Below are positions 1-6,468 of a stretch of 8,090 nt of DNA, piece after piece (position 1 is the first letter of the stretch; the number at the start of each line of letters is the position of its first letter). This DNA is from CAKUIA01 sp044433115. GTDB lineage: Bacteria > Verrucomicrobiota > Verrucomicrobiia > Opitutales > Intestinicryptomonadaceae. The position numbers and the translations under genes were made by a program. Where the stretch lies: contig JAWXTY010000043.1 in the NCBI GenBank assembly GCA_044433115.1, positions 1-8,090 on the forward strand. Direction: 5' to 3'. Below the pieces are notes generated by a model, which had not been told where the DNA came from, ran no database searches, and saw only the letters and a program-made list of their open reading frames with translations.

Positions 1-53
1 TATAATAGGGTTAAATCTCGTTGAATATAAATTCGAGTTTGCTAAATGTTTTG

Positions 54-80
54 TAGTATTGTTCATTGAGGACAATATTA
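54..80. other. Imperfect inverted repeat / RNA hairpin
   Basis: Bases 54–64 pair with 70–80 over 11 consecutive positions, with G·T wobbles at 56/78 and 63/71, around the 5-nt loop ATTGA. Neither side is followed by a T run, so it does not look like an intrinsic terminator. It may be a 3' UTR stem, an operator or chance. The stem is seen directly; no role is known. Confidence 0.35.
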
Positions 81-192
81 TACAAAAATAAAATTTGTGC
101 AACTTACGCTTTGAACCGTTGGCAAAATGGGCATCGTTTGTTATATGGGAGGTTTTTTTGGGGTAAAAATGCAAAAAAATCTAAAAAAACGC

Positions 193-226
193 AAAAAAAG
201 GCTTAGTATTTGTTATACTAAACCTT
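193..226 (-). terminator. Intrinsic terminator of queG–HAD
   Basis: Read on the minus strand, the stem AAGG-T-TTAGTAT pairs with ATACTAA-G-CCTT around a 5-nt loop, with a single mismatch in a 12-position stem, and runs directly into seven Ts. It begins about 70 nt after the stop codon at 295–297 and is oriented correctly to end that transcript. On the plus strand the stem is followed by AAAAGAGG, so it should not terminate in that direction. Confidence 0.75.
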
Positions 227-294
227 AAAAGAGGGCGATTTTTGCCTGTTTTTCTTTAAATATGAAAAATTATTTTATACTTTTTTTAATAAAT

Positions 295-1806
295 TTACAA
301 AATTTCGTCTAAAAATGCTTTAAAATCTTCTGTTTTGTAGAAAATCTTATAAGGATTTTGAGCTTTTAGCACTTCTATGTCATCTATAGGCGACCACGCA
401 GCCGAAATTGAGAGCATATTTTTAGCTTTTGCGTCTATAATGTCGTTTTTTGCGTCCCCTATATAATAGAAGGTGTCATCTTCGCCACTTTTCAAAGCGT
501 CGATGGCTTCTTGCATATGCTTTTGTTTAACATTTCCAGAAGGCTCGCCAGTTTTGATAAAATCGAAAATAGCCATATCTATACCAATGTGCTTAAAAGA
601 GATTATAGCAGACTCCATTGCTTTGCCTGTAATTAGCCCAAGCTTTGCTCCTGAACTTTTAATTTTAAGTAGCGACTCTTTAATTAGAGGAAATGCACTT
701 GGGCAATATTCTTGGTGATGCTTGTCGTAGTATTTTAGATACAGAGCAAAAAGCTCGTCTTTTTTTTCTGGATAAAATCTGGCGAGATAGCCATCTTCGC
801 TAGGCCCAAAGTTTGCAAATATTTCTTCAGGAGATGGCACTTTTAGCCCAAGGGTTTTGATAGCATACTTAAAAGCGTCTATAGCCATAGGTATAGTGTT
901 GGCGATAGTGCCATCGAAGTCGAATATGAATGATGTATTTTTGTTTGACATAATTTTTGTATATTTTTTGTAAGTTCTATAAATTGGTGTACCCAATGAT
1001 AATTCCTCAAGCTGGCTAAGATTAGTATCTTGAGGGAGTTTAGGCAAAGCTGAGTTAAATTCTTGCATTTTTGGAAGAGGTGCATTCTTTGCGTGAGGGC
1101 AAACTTGCAGGCAAGTATCACAGCCAAAGATATATTTTTTGCCATTTATTTCAAAGTCTCGAGCTTCTTCTATAGTTATAGCATTTATGCACTTTGAGGC
1201 ATCTAGCTTATATGGGCTAAGAGCTTCGACAGGGCAAGCCTTTATGCACTTATCGCAATTATCGCAACTAATCGTAGGCTGGGCGTGTATATATTCTTGA
1301 AAGTCGAGCGTTGTTAGAATTATACCTATAAAGCAAAAGGAGCCAAATTTCTCATTTACTAATAATGTATTTTTGCCTCTGTATCCAAGATTGCACTTTT
1401 GGGCAAAATATTTTTCGAAGATGGGGGAGGTATCGACGCAAATTTTTTGAGTGCCACCAAGACTTTCTAAGTGCTTTGCAATGACTTTGAGTTTTTTGGG
1501 GATTACTTTGTGGTAGTCCCTTGATTGGGCGTAAGTAGCTATACGCTTTTCTTGGGTATCTCTTTTAAAGTTTGCAATAAAACAAATCAGCGACTTAGCA
1601 TTATCCAAGAGGAGCTTTGGCTTAATGCGTATATCTAAATATTTGTGCATATAGTCCAAATTGCCAGCTAGGGGAGAATTTAGCCACTCTTTAAATTGGG
1701 ATAGAAAATCTTCATCGATGGGCTTATCTAAACCATATATAGCAAAATCGTCAAAGCCGAGAGAGTCGGATAAGCTAGAAATTTCTAATTTTGTGAATTT
1801 GTGCAT
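295..1806 (-). CDS. queG: Epoxyqueuosine reductase QueG fused to a HAD-family phosphatase
   Basis: The N-terminal part (about 1–285) is QueG, the cobalamin- and [4Fe-4S]-dependent enzyme that reduces epoxyqueuosine to queuosine at tRNA position 34. It shows the catalytic-Asp motif VDTSP (D125), the GYRGKNTLLV segment (141–150), cysteines C181/C184/C187/C191, and a second set C206, C229/C232/C236 in FGCDTCLQVCP. It stops soon after GTPIYRTY (272–279), so the C-terminal helical-repeat region of longer QueG proteins is missing. The reading frame continues without a stop into a HAD hydrolase (about 286–503). That part has DFDGT (296–300), T393 in LITGK, a candidate lysine K427, and GDAKND (450–455), and resembles phosphoglycolate phosphatase-type enzymes. 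Its substrate is unknown. Met286 (949–951) could be an internal start, but no ribosome site precedes it. The ATG at 1804–1806 is chosen because the protein begins like QueG there. No other queuosine gene is present. Both domain assignments are firm; a true fusion polypeptide is an inference. Confidence 0.9.
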   Translation of the reverse strand: MHKFTKLEISSLSDSLGFDDFAIYGLDKPIDEDFLSQFKEWLNSPLAGNLDYMHKYLDIRIKPKLLLDNAKSLICFIANFKRDTQEKRIATYAQSRDYHKVIPKKLKVIAKHLESLGGTQKICVDTSPIFEKYFAQKCNLGYRGKNTLLVNEKFGSFCFIGIILTTLDFQEYIHAQPTISCDNCDKCIKACPVEALSPYKLDASKCINAITIEEARDFEINGKKYIFGCDTCLQVCPHAKNAPLPKMQEFNSALPKLPQDTNLSQLEELSLGTPIYRTYKKYTKIMSNKNTSFIFDFDGTIANTIPMAIDAFKYAIKTLGLKVPSPEEIFANFGPSEDGYLARFYPEKKDELFALYLKYYDKHHQEYCPSAFPLIKESLLKIKSSGAKLGLITGKAMESAIISFKHIGIDMAIFDFIKTGEPSGNVKQKHMQEAIDALKSGEDDTFYYIGDAKNDIIDAKAKNMLSISAAWSPIDDIEVLKAQNPYKIFYKTEDFKAFLDEIL

Positions 1807-1851
1807 ATAATAAGCTTGCCTTTAAATATAAAATATTTGTATGTTAAGATA
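1807..1851. promoter_or_regulatory. Divergent intergenic region queG / glnB, candidate glnB promoter
   Basis: The whole regulatory space for two divergent genes is 45 bp. For glnB a possible -35 TTGCCT (1816–1821) and -10 TATGTT (1840–1845) are 18 bp apart. This would put transcription start at or next to the ATG at 1852, giving a leaderless or nearly leaderless mRNA. On the minus strand TTAACA resembles a -35 box, but no well-spaced -10 follows. Matches are partial and the region is A/T rich, so this is tentative. Confidence 0.3.
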
Positions 1852-2193
1852 ATGAAATTAATTAAAGCTATAATTAAGCCATTTAAATTGGAAGAAGTAA
1901 AGGAATCTTTATCTGAAATAGGTATAGAAGGTATGACTGTTACCGAAGCAAAAGGTTTTGGTAGGCAAAAGGGGCACTCTGAGATATACAGAGGTAGCGA
2001 ATACAATGCGGAGCTTTTGCCAAAGATAGTTATAGATTTGTGCGTAACAGATGAATTGGTTGAAAAGACCGTGGACGCAATCTTAAAAGCATCGAGGACT
2101 GGTAAAGTTGGCGATGGCAAGATTTTTATAATGAACTTAGAGGAAGTCATACGTGTCAGCACAGGCGAATCTGGTGTGCTTGCACTAAGCTAG
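1852..2193 (+). CDS. glnB: Nitrogen regulatory protein PII
   Basis: A 113-residue PII signal protein, close to the 112 residues usual for the family. PII trimers bind ATP/ADP and 2-oxoglutarate and adjust targets such as glutamine synthetase adenylylation, AmtB transport or two-component signalling. Visible family features are the start MKLIKAIIKPFKL, the GRQKGH segment (37–42), the T-loop with Tyr46 and Tyr51 (Tyr51 is the uridylylation site in proteobacteria), the B-loop TGKVGDGK (83–90), and the C-terminal RVSTGESG. Position 103 is Ser, whereas E. coli GlnB has Arg, an ATP-phosphate contact. The ATG at 1852 is chosen over an in-frame GTG at 1801 because PII proteins begin with this MK-[LI]-I sequence and the GTG would overlap queG. 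No SD sequence is visible. Neither amtB nor glnA is adjacent, so the target cannot be inferred, and GlnB versus GlnK cannot be settled. Confidence 0.95.
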   Translation: MKLIKAIIKPFKLEEVKESLSEIGIEGMTVTEAKGFGRQKGHSEIYRGSEYNAELLPKIVIDLCVTDELVEKTVDAILKASRTGKVGDGKIFIMNLEEVIRVSTGESGVLALS

Positions 2194-2237
2194 TTTTTTT
2201 TGAGGGGGCATATAAAAATTGGTTTTTTAATAGGCAA

Positions 2238-2256
2238 GCAAAAACTTTGTTTTTGC
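2238..2256. other. 8-bp perfect hairpin in glnB 3' region
   Basis: GCAAAAAC pairs with GTTTTTGC around the loop TTT. It lies in the noncoding stretch 2194–2289 between the glnB stop codon and the bidirectional terminator. No T run follows on the plus strand. It may be a 3' UTR structure or part of a small transcript ending at the 2290–2339 terminator; no function is known. Confidence 0.35.
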
Positions 2257-2289
2257 ACTACAATAGGCTACAATTGCCCCAATAGCTAA

Positions 2290-2339
2290 ATACAAAAAAA
2301 TAAGCTTGATACGAAATGTACAAGCTTATTTTTTTGTAT
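2290..2339. terminator. Bidirectional intrinsic terminator between convergent glnB and yggU-like gene
   Basis: Bases 2291–2308 and 2321–2338 form a perfect 18-bp inverted repeat (extended by one A–T pair at 2290/2339), with core TAAGCTTG/CAAGCTTA. After a bulged A2309, TAC (2310–2312) pairs with GTA (2318–2320), closing a GAAAT loop. The outer stem is an A7 run on the left and a T7 run on the right, so each strand reads as a stem followed by Ts. It lies just beyond the minus-strand stop codon (2342–2344) and about 100 nt past the glnB stop, as expected for a shared terminator of convergent genes. Confidence 0.85.
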
Positions 2340-2341
2340 AT

Positions 2342-2626
2342 TTATTTTGTGCCTTGAGATAAAGCACGCTCTAAACTATCTGCATTAAAGCCTTCAATAG
2401 AAATCATTTTGTGCTTCGAAGTCGAACCCGACTCTATAATTATCTTAGATTTAGATACGCCACTTTGCTTAGACAAGAATTTAATCAACTGAGCATTTGC
2501 CTTACCCTCAATGGGAGGTGCAGTGATTTTAATTTTCAAAGCACCATCTAAAATTCCCACAAATTGATTTTTTGAGGAATTTGGAATAATCTTAATAGCA
2601 ATTAGCTGATTATTTTCTTGGCACAT
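2342..2626 (-). CDS. DUF167 / YggU-family protein
   Basis: A 94-residue small protein of the DUF167 (YggU, UPF0235) family, whose biochemical role is not established. Family hallmarks are PNSSKN near the N-terminus (15–20), the central LKIKITAPPIEGKANAQL segment (30–47), and the SGSTSKHK stretch (66–73) before the last strand. The length is normal for the family. It is the last gene of the scpB–pheA run: its ATG (2624–2626) lies inside the end of pheA, a 17-bp overlap in a different frame, so translation is probably coupled to pheA. No SD is visible. The terminator at 2290–2339 follows directly. Family assignment is firm; function is unknown. Confidence 0.92.
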   Translation of the reverse strand: MCQENNQLIAIKIIPNSSKNQFVGILDGALKIKITAPPIEGKANAQLIKFLSKQSGVSKSKIIIESGSTSKHKMISIEGFNADSLERALSQGTK

Positions 2627-3683
2627 CAGGGTAACTGCCTAAATGCTTAATAGAAGGTAGGCTCAACTTTAGCTTTTCTATAGCTCTGCTAACATTTTCG
2701 TCGTCCCAATGCCCAATAAAGTCTATAAAGAAGTAGTAATTCCAAGCCTTTTGTTTGTTAGGGCGAGACTCAATTCTAGTCAAGTTGATATTTTCCTCAT
2801 TGAAAGGAATTAGAATATCATATAAAGCTCCAGGTCTATCGTCTATAGAAATGACAATGCTCGTTTTATATACTATACCCTCAGTTTTAGGAGAGTGAGT
2901 TTTGCCTATAATTAAAAATCTTGTTATGTTATTTTTCTTATCTTGAATAGCACGTTGTAGCACAGGCACTCCATAAGCCTCAGAAGTCATACTCGAAGCG
3001 ATTGCGGCAACAGTGTTATCTTGTGCAGCTAATTCAACAGCAGCTGAAGTGCTATTAGTGTGTAAAAATTCGACTTTAGGAAGGTATCTATGCAACCAAT
3101 CTCTACACTGACCTATAGCTTGGTCTTTGGACGCAACTGTTTTAATATCGTGCATATCAGCTTGAGTCAAAAGGCAATGCTCGATTTCCATATACACTTG
3201 CCCGAGAATAGTCAAATCGCTTTCAACTAGCATATCCATAGAGTGCATTACAGCACCTTCAGTGGAATTTTCAATAGGGATTACGCCATAATTAACTTCG
3301 TCTAAGCCCACTGCAGTGAACACATCAGGTATAGATGGAATAGATTTATATTGTACGCTAGAGCCGAAAGCTTTCAATGCTGCTTGGTGAGTGAAAGTTG
3401 CTTTTGGTCCCAAAAAGCCTATCATCAATTCTTCTTCGAGTGAGATTGAAGCTGAGATAATTTCTCTATAAATAGCCTTAAGTGATTTATCTGCAAGCCT
3501 ACCATTATTAATTTTTTCTAGTCTTTGAAAGATAAAAGCCTCACGACTAGGCACATAAGTATTCAAGCCTGCTTTTAGCTTAAAGCGTTTCATTTCTTTT
3601 GCACAATTTATACGTTCTTCAATGAGGTCTAAAATTTGTACATCAATCTTATCTATATTGTCTCTAATCTCTTGCTGATTCAT
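2610..3683 (-). CDS. pheA: Bifunctional chorismate mutase / prephenate dehydratase (P-protein)
   Basis: Converts chorismate to prephenate and then to phenylpyruvate, the committed route to phenylalanine. Counting from the chosen ATG (357 aa), an AroQ-type chorismate mutase domain covers about 1–85, with R7, R24, K35, R47 and E48 at the positions of the usual substrate-binding residues. The prephenate dehydratase domain runs from IGFLGPKATFTHQAA (88–102) through PIENSTEGAV (136–145) and NSTSAA (210–215) to the TRF motif (254–256). A C-terminal ACT domain (about 273–350) carries GAL (285–287) and ESRP (305–308), which bind phenylalanine in feedback-inhibited enzymes, so allosteric control by Phe is likely. 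I chose the ATG at 3681–3683; an in-frame GTG at 3693–3695 would add four residues. It begins 38 nt after the scpB stop codon and overlaps the yggU-like gene by 17 bp, pointing to one operon. No leader peptide or attenuator is visible. Confidence 0.95.
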   Translation of the reverse strand: MNQQEIRDNIDKIDVQILDLIEERINCAKEMKRFKLKAGLNTYVPSREAFIFQRLEKINNGRLADKSLKAIYREIISASISLEEELMIGFLGPKATFTHQAALKAFGSSVQYKSIPSIPDVFTAVGLDEVNYGVIPIENSTEGAVMHSMDMLVESDLTILGQVYMEIEHCLLTQADMHDIKTVASKDQAIGQCRDWLHRYLPKVEFLHTNSTSAAVELAAQDNTVAAIASSMTSEAYGVPVLQRAIQDKKNNITRFLIIGKTHSPKTEGIVYKTSIVISIDDRPGALYDILIPFNEENINLTRIESRPNKQKAWNYYFFIDFIGHWDDENVSRAIEKLKLSLPSIKHLGSYPDVPRK

Positions 3684-3721
3684 CGTTTTCTTCACTTTGA
3701 TTATCTATACTTGCAGAATTT

Positions 3722-4549
3722 TCATTTTTTTTCAATTATATTTTCTTCTAATGTAGCATTTTCATCTAATTCTATATTTTCTTGAGATATATCTTCTGCA
3801 TTATTTTCTTCTATTTCTATTTCAGAAGGGCTTAGCCCCATTTCTTTATCTGTAAATAGCTCTGGGTTATTTGCATTTTTAATCCAAGTAGAAATTTGCT
3901 TAGGGCTTAATACGTCAGAAGAAGGCAACTCGTCTATGGAGCTTATGCCTATGTACTCTAAGAATTTTTCGTTTGTAGCATATTGTAGGGGTCTGCCTGG
4001 TAAGTCTGCTCTGCCTGATATATAAATTAGCTCTCTATCTAAGAGTCTATTTATAGCCCCATCTGCATTTACACCACGTATAGACTCAACTTCAGCACGA
4101 GTTACTGGTTGCCTATAAGCTACAATAGCCAAAGTTTCGAGAGCAGCCTGCGAGAGTTTTTGAGGCTTTGGGTCATTACGCAAGAGGCGTACCCACTGAG
4201 AATAGTCCTCACTTAGAGCAACTTTCCAGCCAGTTGGTCCTTGAATTAAAGTGTATACATCATTATCTTCAATTAGCTGAGCTTTAATCTCTTCTATAGC
4301 CTCTCTAATTTGAGTTGCAGTAAGAATAGTAGGCACTTGCTTGATTAAATCTTGCATAGTTGCTTGATTTTCGTAATTTGTTGCTGAATTTTCTTGAGAA
4401 AATTCTTTAGATAGCTCATTATTTTGTAATTTAGAAGTTTCCATCTCTTTGTTGTATCTTACAATGACATTTTGAATATCTTTAATAGATAGCCATTGAC
4501 TACTTGAAAAGAGTAGAGCTTTTAATATTTTTTTAAGATTAAATTCCAT
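3722..4549 (-). CDS. scpB: Segregation and condensation protein B
   Basis: ScpB forms paired winged-helix dimers that bind the kleisin ScpA and, with SMC, condense and segregate chromosomes. The first winged-helix domain starts at MEFNLKKILKALLFSS and resumes at about residue 76 (ILTATQIREAIEEIKAQL). The second contains the strongest family block, LSQAALETLAIVAYRQPVT (132–150), RGVNADGAINRLLDREL (158–174), and GRADLPGRPLQYATNEKFLEYIGI (179–202). At 275 residues it is long for ScpB (often about 170–220). The extra length is a polar Asn/Gln/Ser/Glu-rich insertion at about 33–75 and an acidic tail from about 236. It is first in the run scpB–pheA–yggU-like. No scpA is in the window. The start is the only ATG near the family N-terminus; no SD precedes it. 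Confidence 0.93.
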   Translation of the reverse strand: MEFNLKKILKALLFSSSQWLSIKDIQNVIVRYNKEMETSKLQNNELSKEFSQENSATNYENQATMQDLIKQVPTILTATQIREAIEEIKAQLIEDNDVYTLIQGPTGWKVALSEDYSQWVRLLRNDPKPQKLSQAALETLAIVAYRQPVTRAEVESIRGVNADGAINRLLDRELIYISGRADLPGRPLQYATNEKFLEYIGISSIDELPSSDVLSPKQISTWIKNANNPELFTDKEMGLSPSEIEIEENNAEDISQENIELDENATLEENIIEKK

Positions 4550-4616
4550 AATAAATTAAGTAGTCTTTAAGCTACAAGATAGACTTTATAAAGTAAACAA
4601 TAAAATAACTAGATAT
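4550..4616. promoter_or_regulatory. Divergent promoter region scpB / ilvD with 12-bp palindrome
   Basis: This 67-bp gap must hold promoters for both the scpB operon and ilvD–miaB. It contains the perfect palindrome ACTTTATAAAGT (4583–4594) and two similar 10-mers, TAGTCTTTAA (4561–4570) and TAGACTTTAT (4580–4589), 19 bp apart. A weak ilvD promoter could be TAGACT (4580–4585) with TAAAAT (4601–4606), a 15-bp spacer. The palindrome could be an operator, but its sequence is pure A/T plus two C/G pairs and could be chance. No riboswitch or attenuator is visible. Confidence 0.35.
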
Positions 4617-6452
4617 ATGAGAGAATATAAATCAAAGAAGAGTTTTCAAGGCAGAAATATGGCAGGTGCAAGGGCTTTGTGGCGTGCTACAGGTCTTGAA
4701 GAAGAAGATTTTAAAAAGCCATTAATTGCAATAGTTAATTCTTATACGCAATTTGTCCCTGGACACGTTCACTTAAAGGAAGTTGGCGAATTTGTAGCCC
4801 AAGAGATAAAAAAGGCAGGGGGCATTTCTCGTGAATTTAACACAATTGCCATCGACGATGGTATCGCAATGGGACACGAAGGTATGCTATATTCATTGCC
4901 ATCAAGAGAGTTGATAGCAGATAGCGTAGAATATATGTGTAAGGCACATTGCGTTGACGCTTTGATATGTATATCTAATTGCGACAAGATTACTCCTGGT
5001 ATGCTAATGGCTTCAATGAGGTTAAATGTTCCTACAATATTTGTAAGTGGTGGACCTATGCAAGCAGGCGAAGTTGAGATAGACGGCAAAATGCGTCGTT
5101 TAGATTTAGTTGACGCAATGATAGCAGGTGCAGACCCTAAAGTTAGCGACGAAGACAGCCAAAAGATAGAAGAGAGTGCTTGTCCTACTTGTGGTTCTTG
5201 TTCAGGTATGTTCACAGCGAACTCTATGAACTGCCTATGCGAAGCTATAGGTATGTCATTGCCAGCAAATGGAACATTACTTGCAACTCACGCATTGAGA
5301 AAAGAAATGTTTGCTTTCGCCGCAAAGAAGATAGTCGAAATCACAAAACGCCACTACGACGAGGGCGACGACAGCGTACTACCTTTAAATATAGTAACAA
5401 GAGAAGCTTTCCTAAATGCAATGAAGCTCGACATAGCAATGGGAGGAAGCACAAATACAGTTCTTCACTTGTTGGCTATAGCTAGAGAAGCTAATGTAGA
5501 ATTTTCTATGCAAGACATCGACGCACTATCTAGGACTACTCCTAATATATGCAAAATTGCTCCATCTGTTAATACAGTTCACATTCAAGACGTACACAAC
5601 GCAGGTGGTATATATGGTATTCTAAACGAGCTTGATAAAGCTGGTATTATAGATAGCACAGTAGGCACAGTTCACTCTAAGACTTTAAAAGAAGCCTTGG
5701 AATATTATGATATTACTAAGGCTGAAGTTGCCCCTGAAATCAAAAAACTATTTTTAGCTACAGTAGGCAAAACTTCAAATATCAGAGCCTATAGCCAAGA
5801 AAACTATAAGGAAGAATTAGATACTAATAGAGATAGTGGCGTTATTAGAAGCGTAGAAAGTGCATTTTCTAAAGATGGAGGCTTAGCTATATTATTTGGC
5901 AATATCGCAAAAGATGGCTGTATAGTTAAGACTGCAGGCGTAGACGCAAGCATACTCAAATTTAGAGGAACTGCAAAAGTTTATAATTCAGAAAACGACG
6001 CAAGCGAAGCTATACGCAGTGGCAAAGTTGCCCCTGGCGACATAGTTATCATCACTTACGAAGGACCAAAGGGAGGACCGGGTATGCAAGAAATGTTATA
6101 CCCAACTAGCCATTTGAAGTCTATGGGCTTAGGCAAGCTTTGTGCATTGCTAACAGATGGCAGGTTCTCAGGAGGCACAAGTGGCTTATCTATAGGACAC
6201 GCCTCTCCAGAAGCAGCTGCAGGTGGCGACATTGCCTTAGTTGAAGATGGCGACTTTATCGATATTGACATCGCAAATAGAACTATATCTTTAGATATTA
6301 CTACAGAAGCTCTCGACGCTAGACGCTCTGCTATGCTTGCACGAGGCTCAGACGCTTATAAACCAAAGAGAGATAGGCAAGTATCTAAGTCATTGCAATT
6401 CTATGCAAAGAGCGTTTCTTCTGCAGCAGATGGAGCAGTTCGTAAATTATAA
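4617..6452 (+). CDS. ilvD: Dihydroxy-acid dehydratase
   Basis: Dehydrates 2,3-dihydroxy-isovalerate and 2,3-dihydroxy-3-methylvalerate to the 2-keto acid precursors of valine/leucine and isoleucine. At 611 residues it is close to the 616 of E. coli IlvD. Visible motifs are VNSYTQFVPGHVHL (40–53), AIDDGIAMGHEGM (78–90), NCDKITPGML (121–130) with C122 and K124, CPTCGSCSGMFTANSMNCL (189–207) with C195, GGSTNTVLH (276–284), YEGPKGGPGM (481–490), and TDGRFSGGTSG (513–523), which holds the likely catalytic serine. The first motif has TQFVPGH where the [2Fe-2S]-type enzymes carry a cysteine, so this looks like the oxygen-sensitive E. coli-type Fe–S form. It stands apart from other ilv genes and is followed 16 bp later by miaB, probably co-transcribed. 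The ATG at 4617 gives the normal N-terminus; no SD is seen. Confidence 0.97.
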   Translation: MREYKSKKSFQGRNMAGARALWRATGLEEEDFKKPLIAIVNSYTQFVPGHVHLKEVGEFVAQEIKKAGGISREFNTIAIDDGIAMGHEGMLYSLPSRELIADSVEYMCKAHCVDALICISNCDKITPGMLMASMRLNVPTIFVSGGPMQAGEVEIDGKMRRLDLVDAMIAGADPKVSDEDSQKIEESACPTCGSCSGMFTANSMNCLCEAIGMSLPANGTLLATHALRKEMFAFAAKKIVEITKRHYDEGDDSVLPLNIVTREAFLNAMKLDIAMGGSTNTVLHLLAIAREANVEFSMQDIDALSRTTPNICKIAPSVNTVHIQDVHNAGGIYGILNELDKAGIIDSTVGTVHSKTLKEALEYYDITKAEVAPEIKKLFLATVGKTSNIRAYSQENYKEELDTNRDSGVIRSVESAFSKDGGLAILFGNIAKDGCIVKTAGVDASILKFRGTAKVYNSENDASEAIRSGKVAPGDIVIITYEGPKGGPGMQEMLYPTSHLKSMGLGKLCALLTDGRFSGGTSGLSIGHASPEAAAGGDIALVEDGDFIDIDIANRTISLDITTEALDARRSAMLARGSDAYKPKRDRQVSKSLQFYAKSVSSAADGAVRKL

Positions 6453-6456
6453 TTAT

Positions 6457-6462
6457 TATACT
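6457..6462 (+). promoter_or_regulatory. Possible -10 element directly before miaB
   Basis: TATACT lies in the 16-bp ilvD–miaB gap and ends 6 nt before the miaB ATG, the same spacing as TATGTT before glnB. If used, it would give a leaderless miaB transcript independent of ilvD. No clear -35 was identified and the gap is almost all A/T, so chance is a serious alternative. Confidence 0.2.
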
Positions 6463-6468
6463 TAATTA

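Larger units (their letters stand above)
1..294. other. Noncoding region downstream of queG–HAD
   Basis: No gene can be supported here. A plus-strand frame is open from base 2 to a TAA at 89–91 (29 codons, no start), and a minus-strand frame is open from 180 to the window edge, but neither resembles a known family and both are short enough to occur by chance in AT-rich DNA. The stretch contains an 11-bp hairpin (54–80), A-runs interrupted by 'gc' (171–199), and the minus-strand terminator at 193–226. If a gene from outside the window ends here, only its last codons would be present. Confidence 0.6.

Noticed and set aside
2..91. Plus-strand open frame of 29 codons entering from the window edge, ending TAA at 89–91
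   Set aside because: It could be the tail of an upstream gene, but there is no family signature and such a length is common by chance; it cannot be tested without upstream sequence.
1..180. Minus-strand open frame running off the left edge
   Set aside because: Translation resembles no known protein, has no convincing start, and contains biased Phe/Lys/Asn runs typical of AT-rich noncoding DNA.
169..228. A 19-codon plus-strand ORF (MQKNLKKRKK...) with GGGAGG about 18 nt upstream
   Set aside because: It is almost entirely poly-A-derived Lys codons, its 3' end is the arm of the minus-strand terminator, and the purine run is too far from the ATG.
1801..1851. GTG at 1801 as a start giving glnB 17 extra residues
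   Set aside because: PII proteins begin at the MKLIKAIIKP sequence; the extension overlaps the queG start and has no family support.
2178..2201. GCTT-GCACT-AAGC followed by TAG and eight Ts as a glnB terminator
   Set aside because: The stem is only 4 bp and separated from the T run; the 18-bp terminator downstream is far stronger.
3684..3695. GTG start for pheA adding MKKT
   Set aside because: The ATG at 3683 gives a normal AroQ N-terminus; the GTG has no better upstream signal. It remains possible.
4769..5485. Long open frames on either strand inside ilvD (148 aa minus, 101 aa plus), and similar ones inside queG–HAD and miaB
   Set aside because: They are shadows of well-conserved coding frames and their translations match no family.
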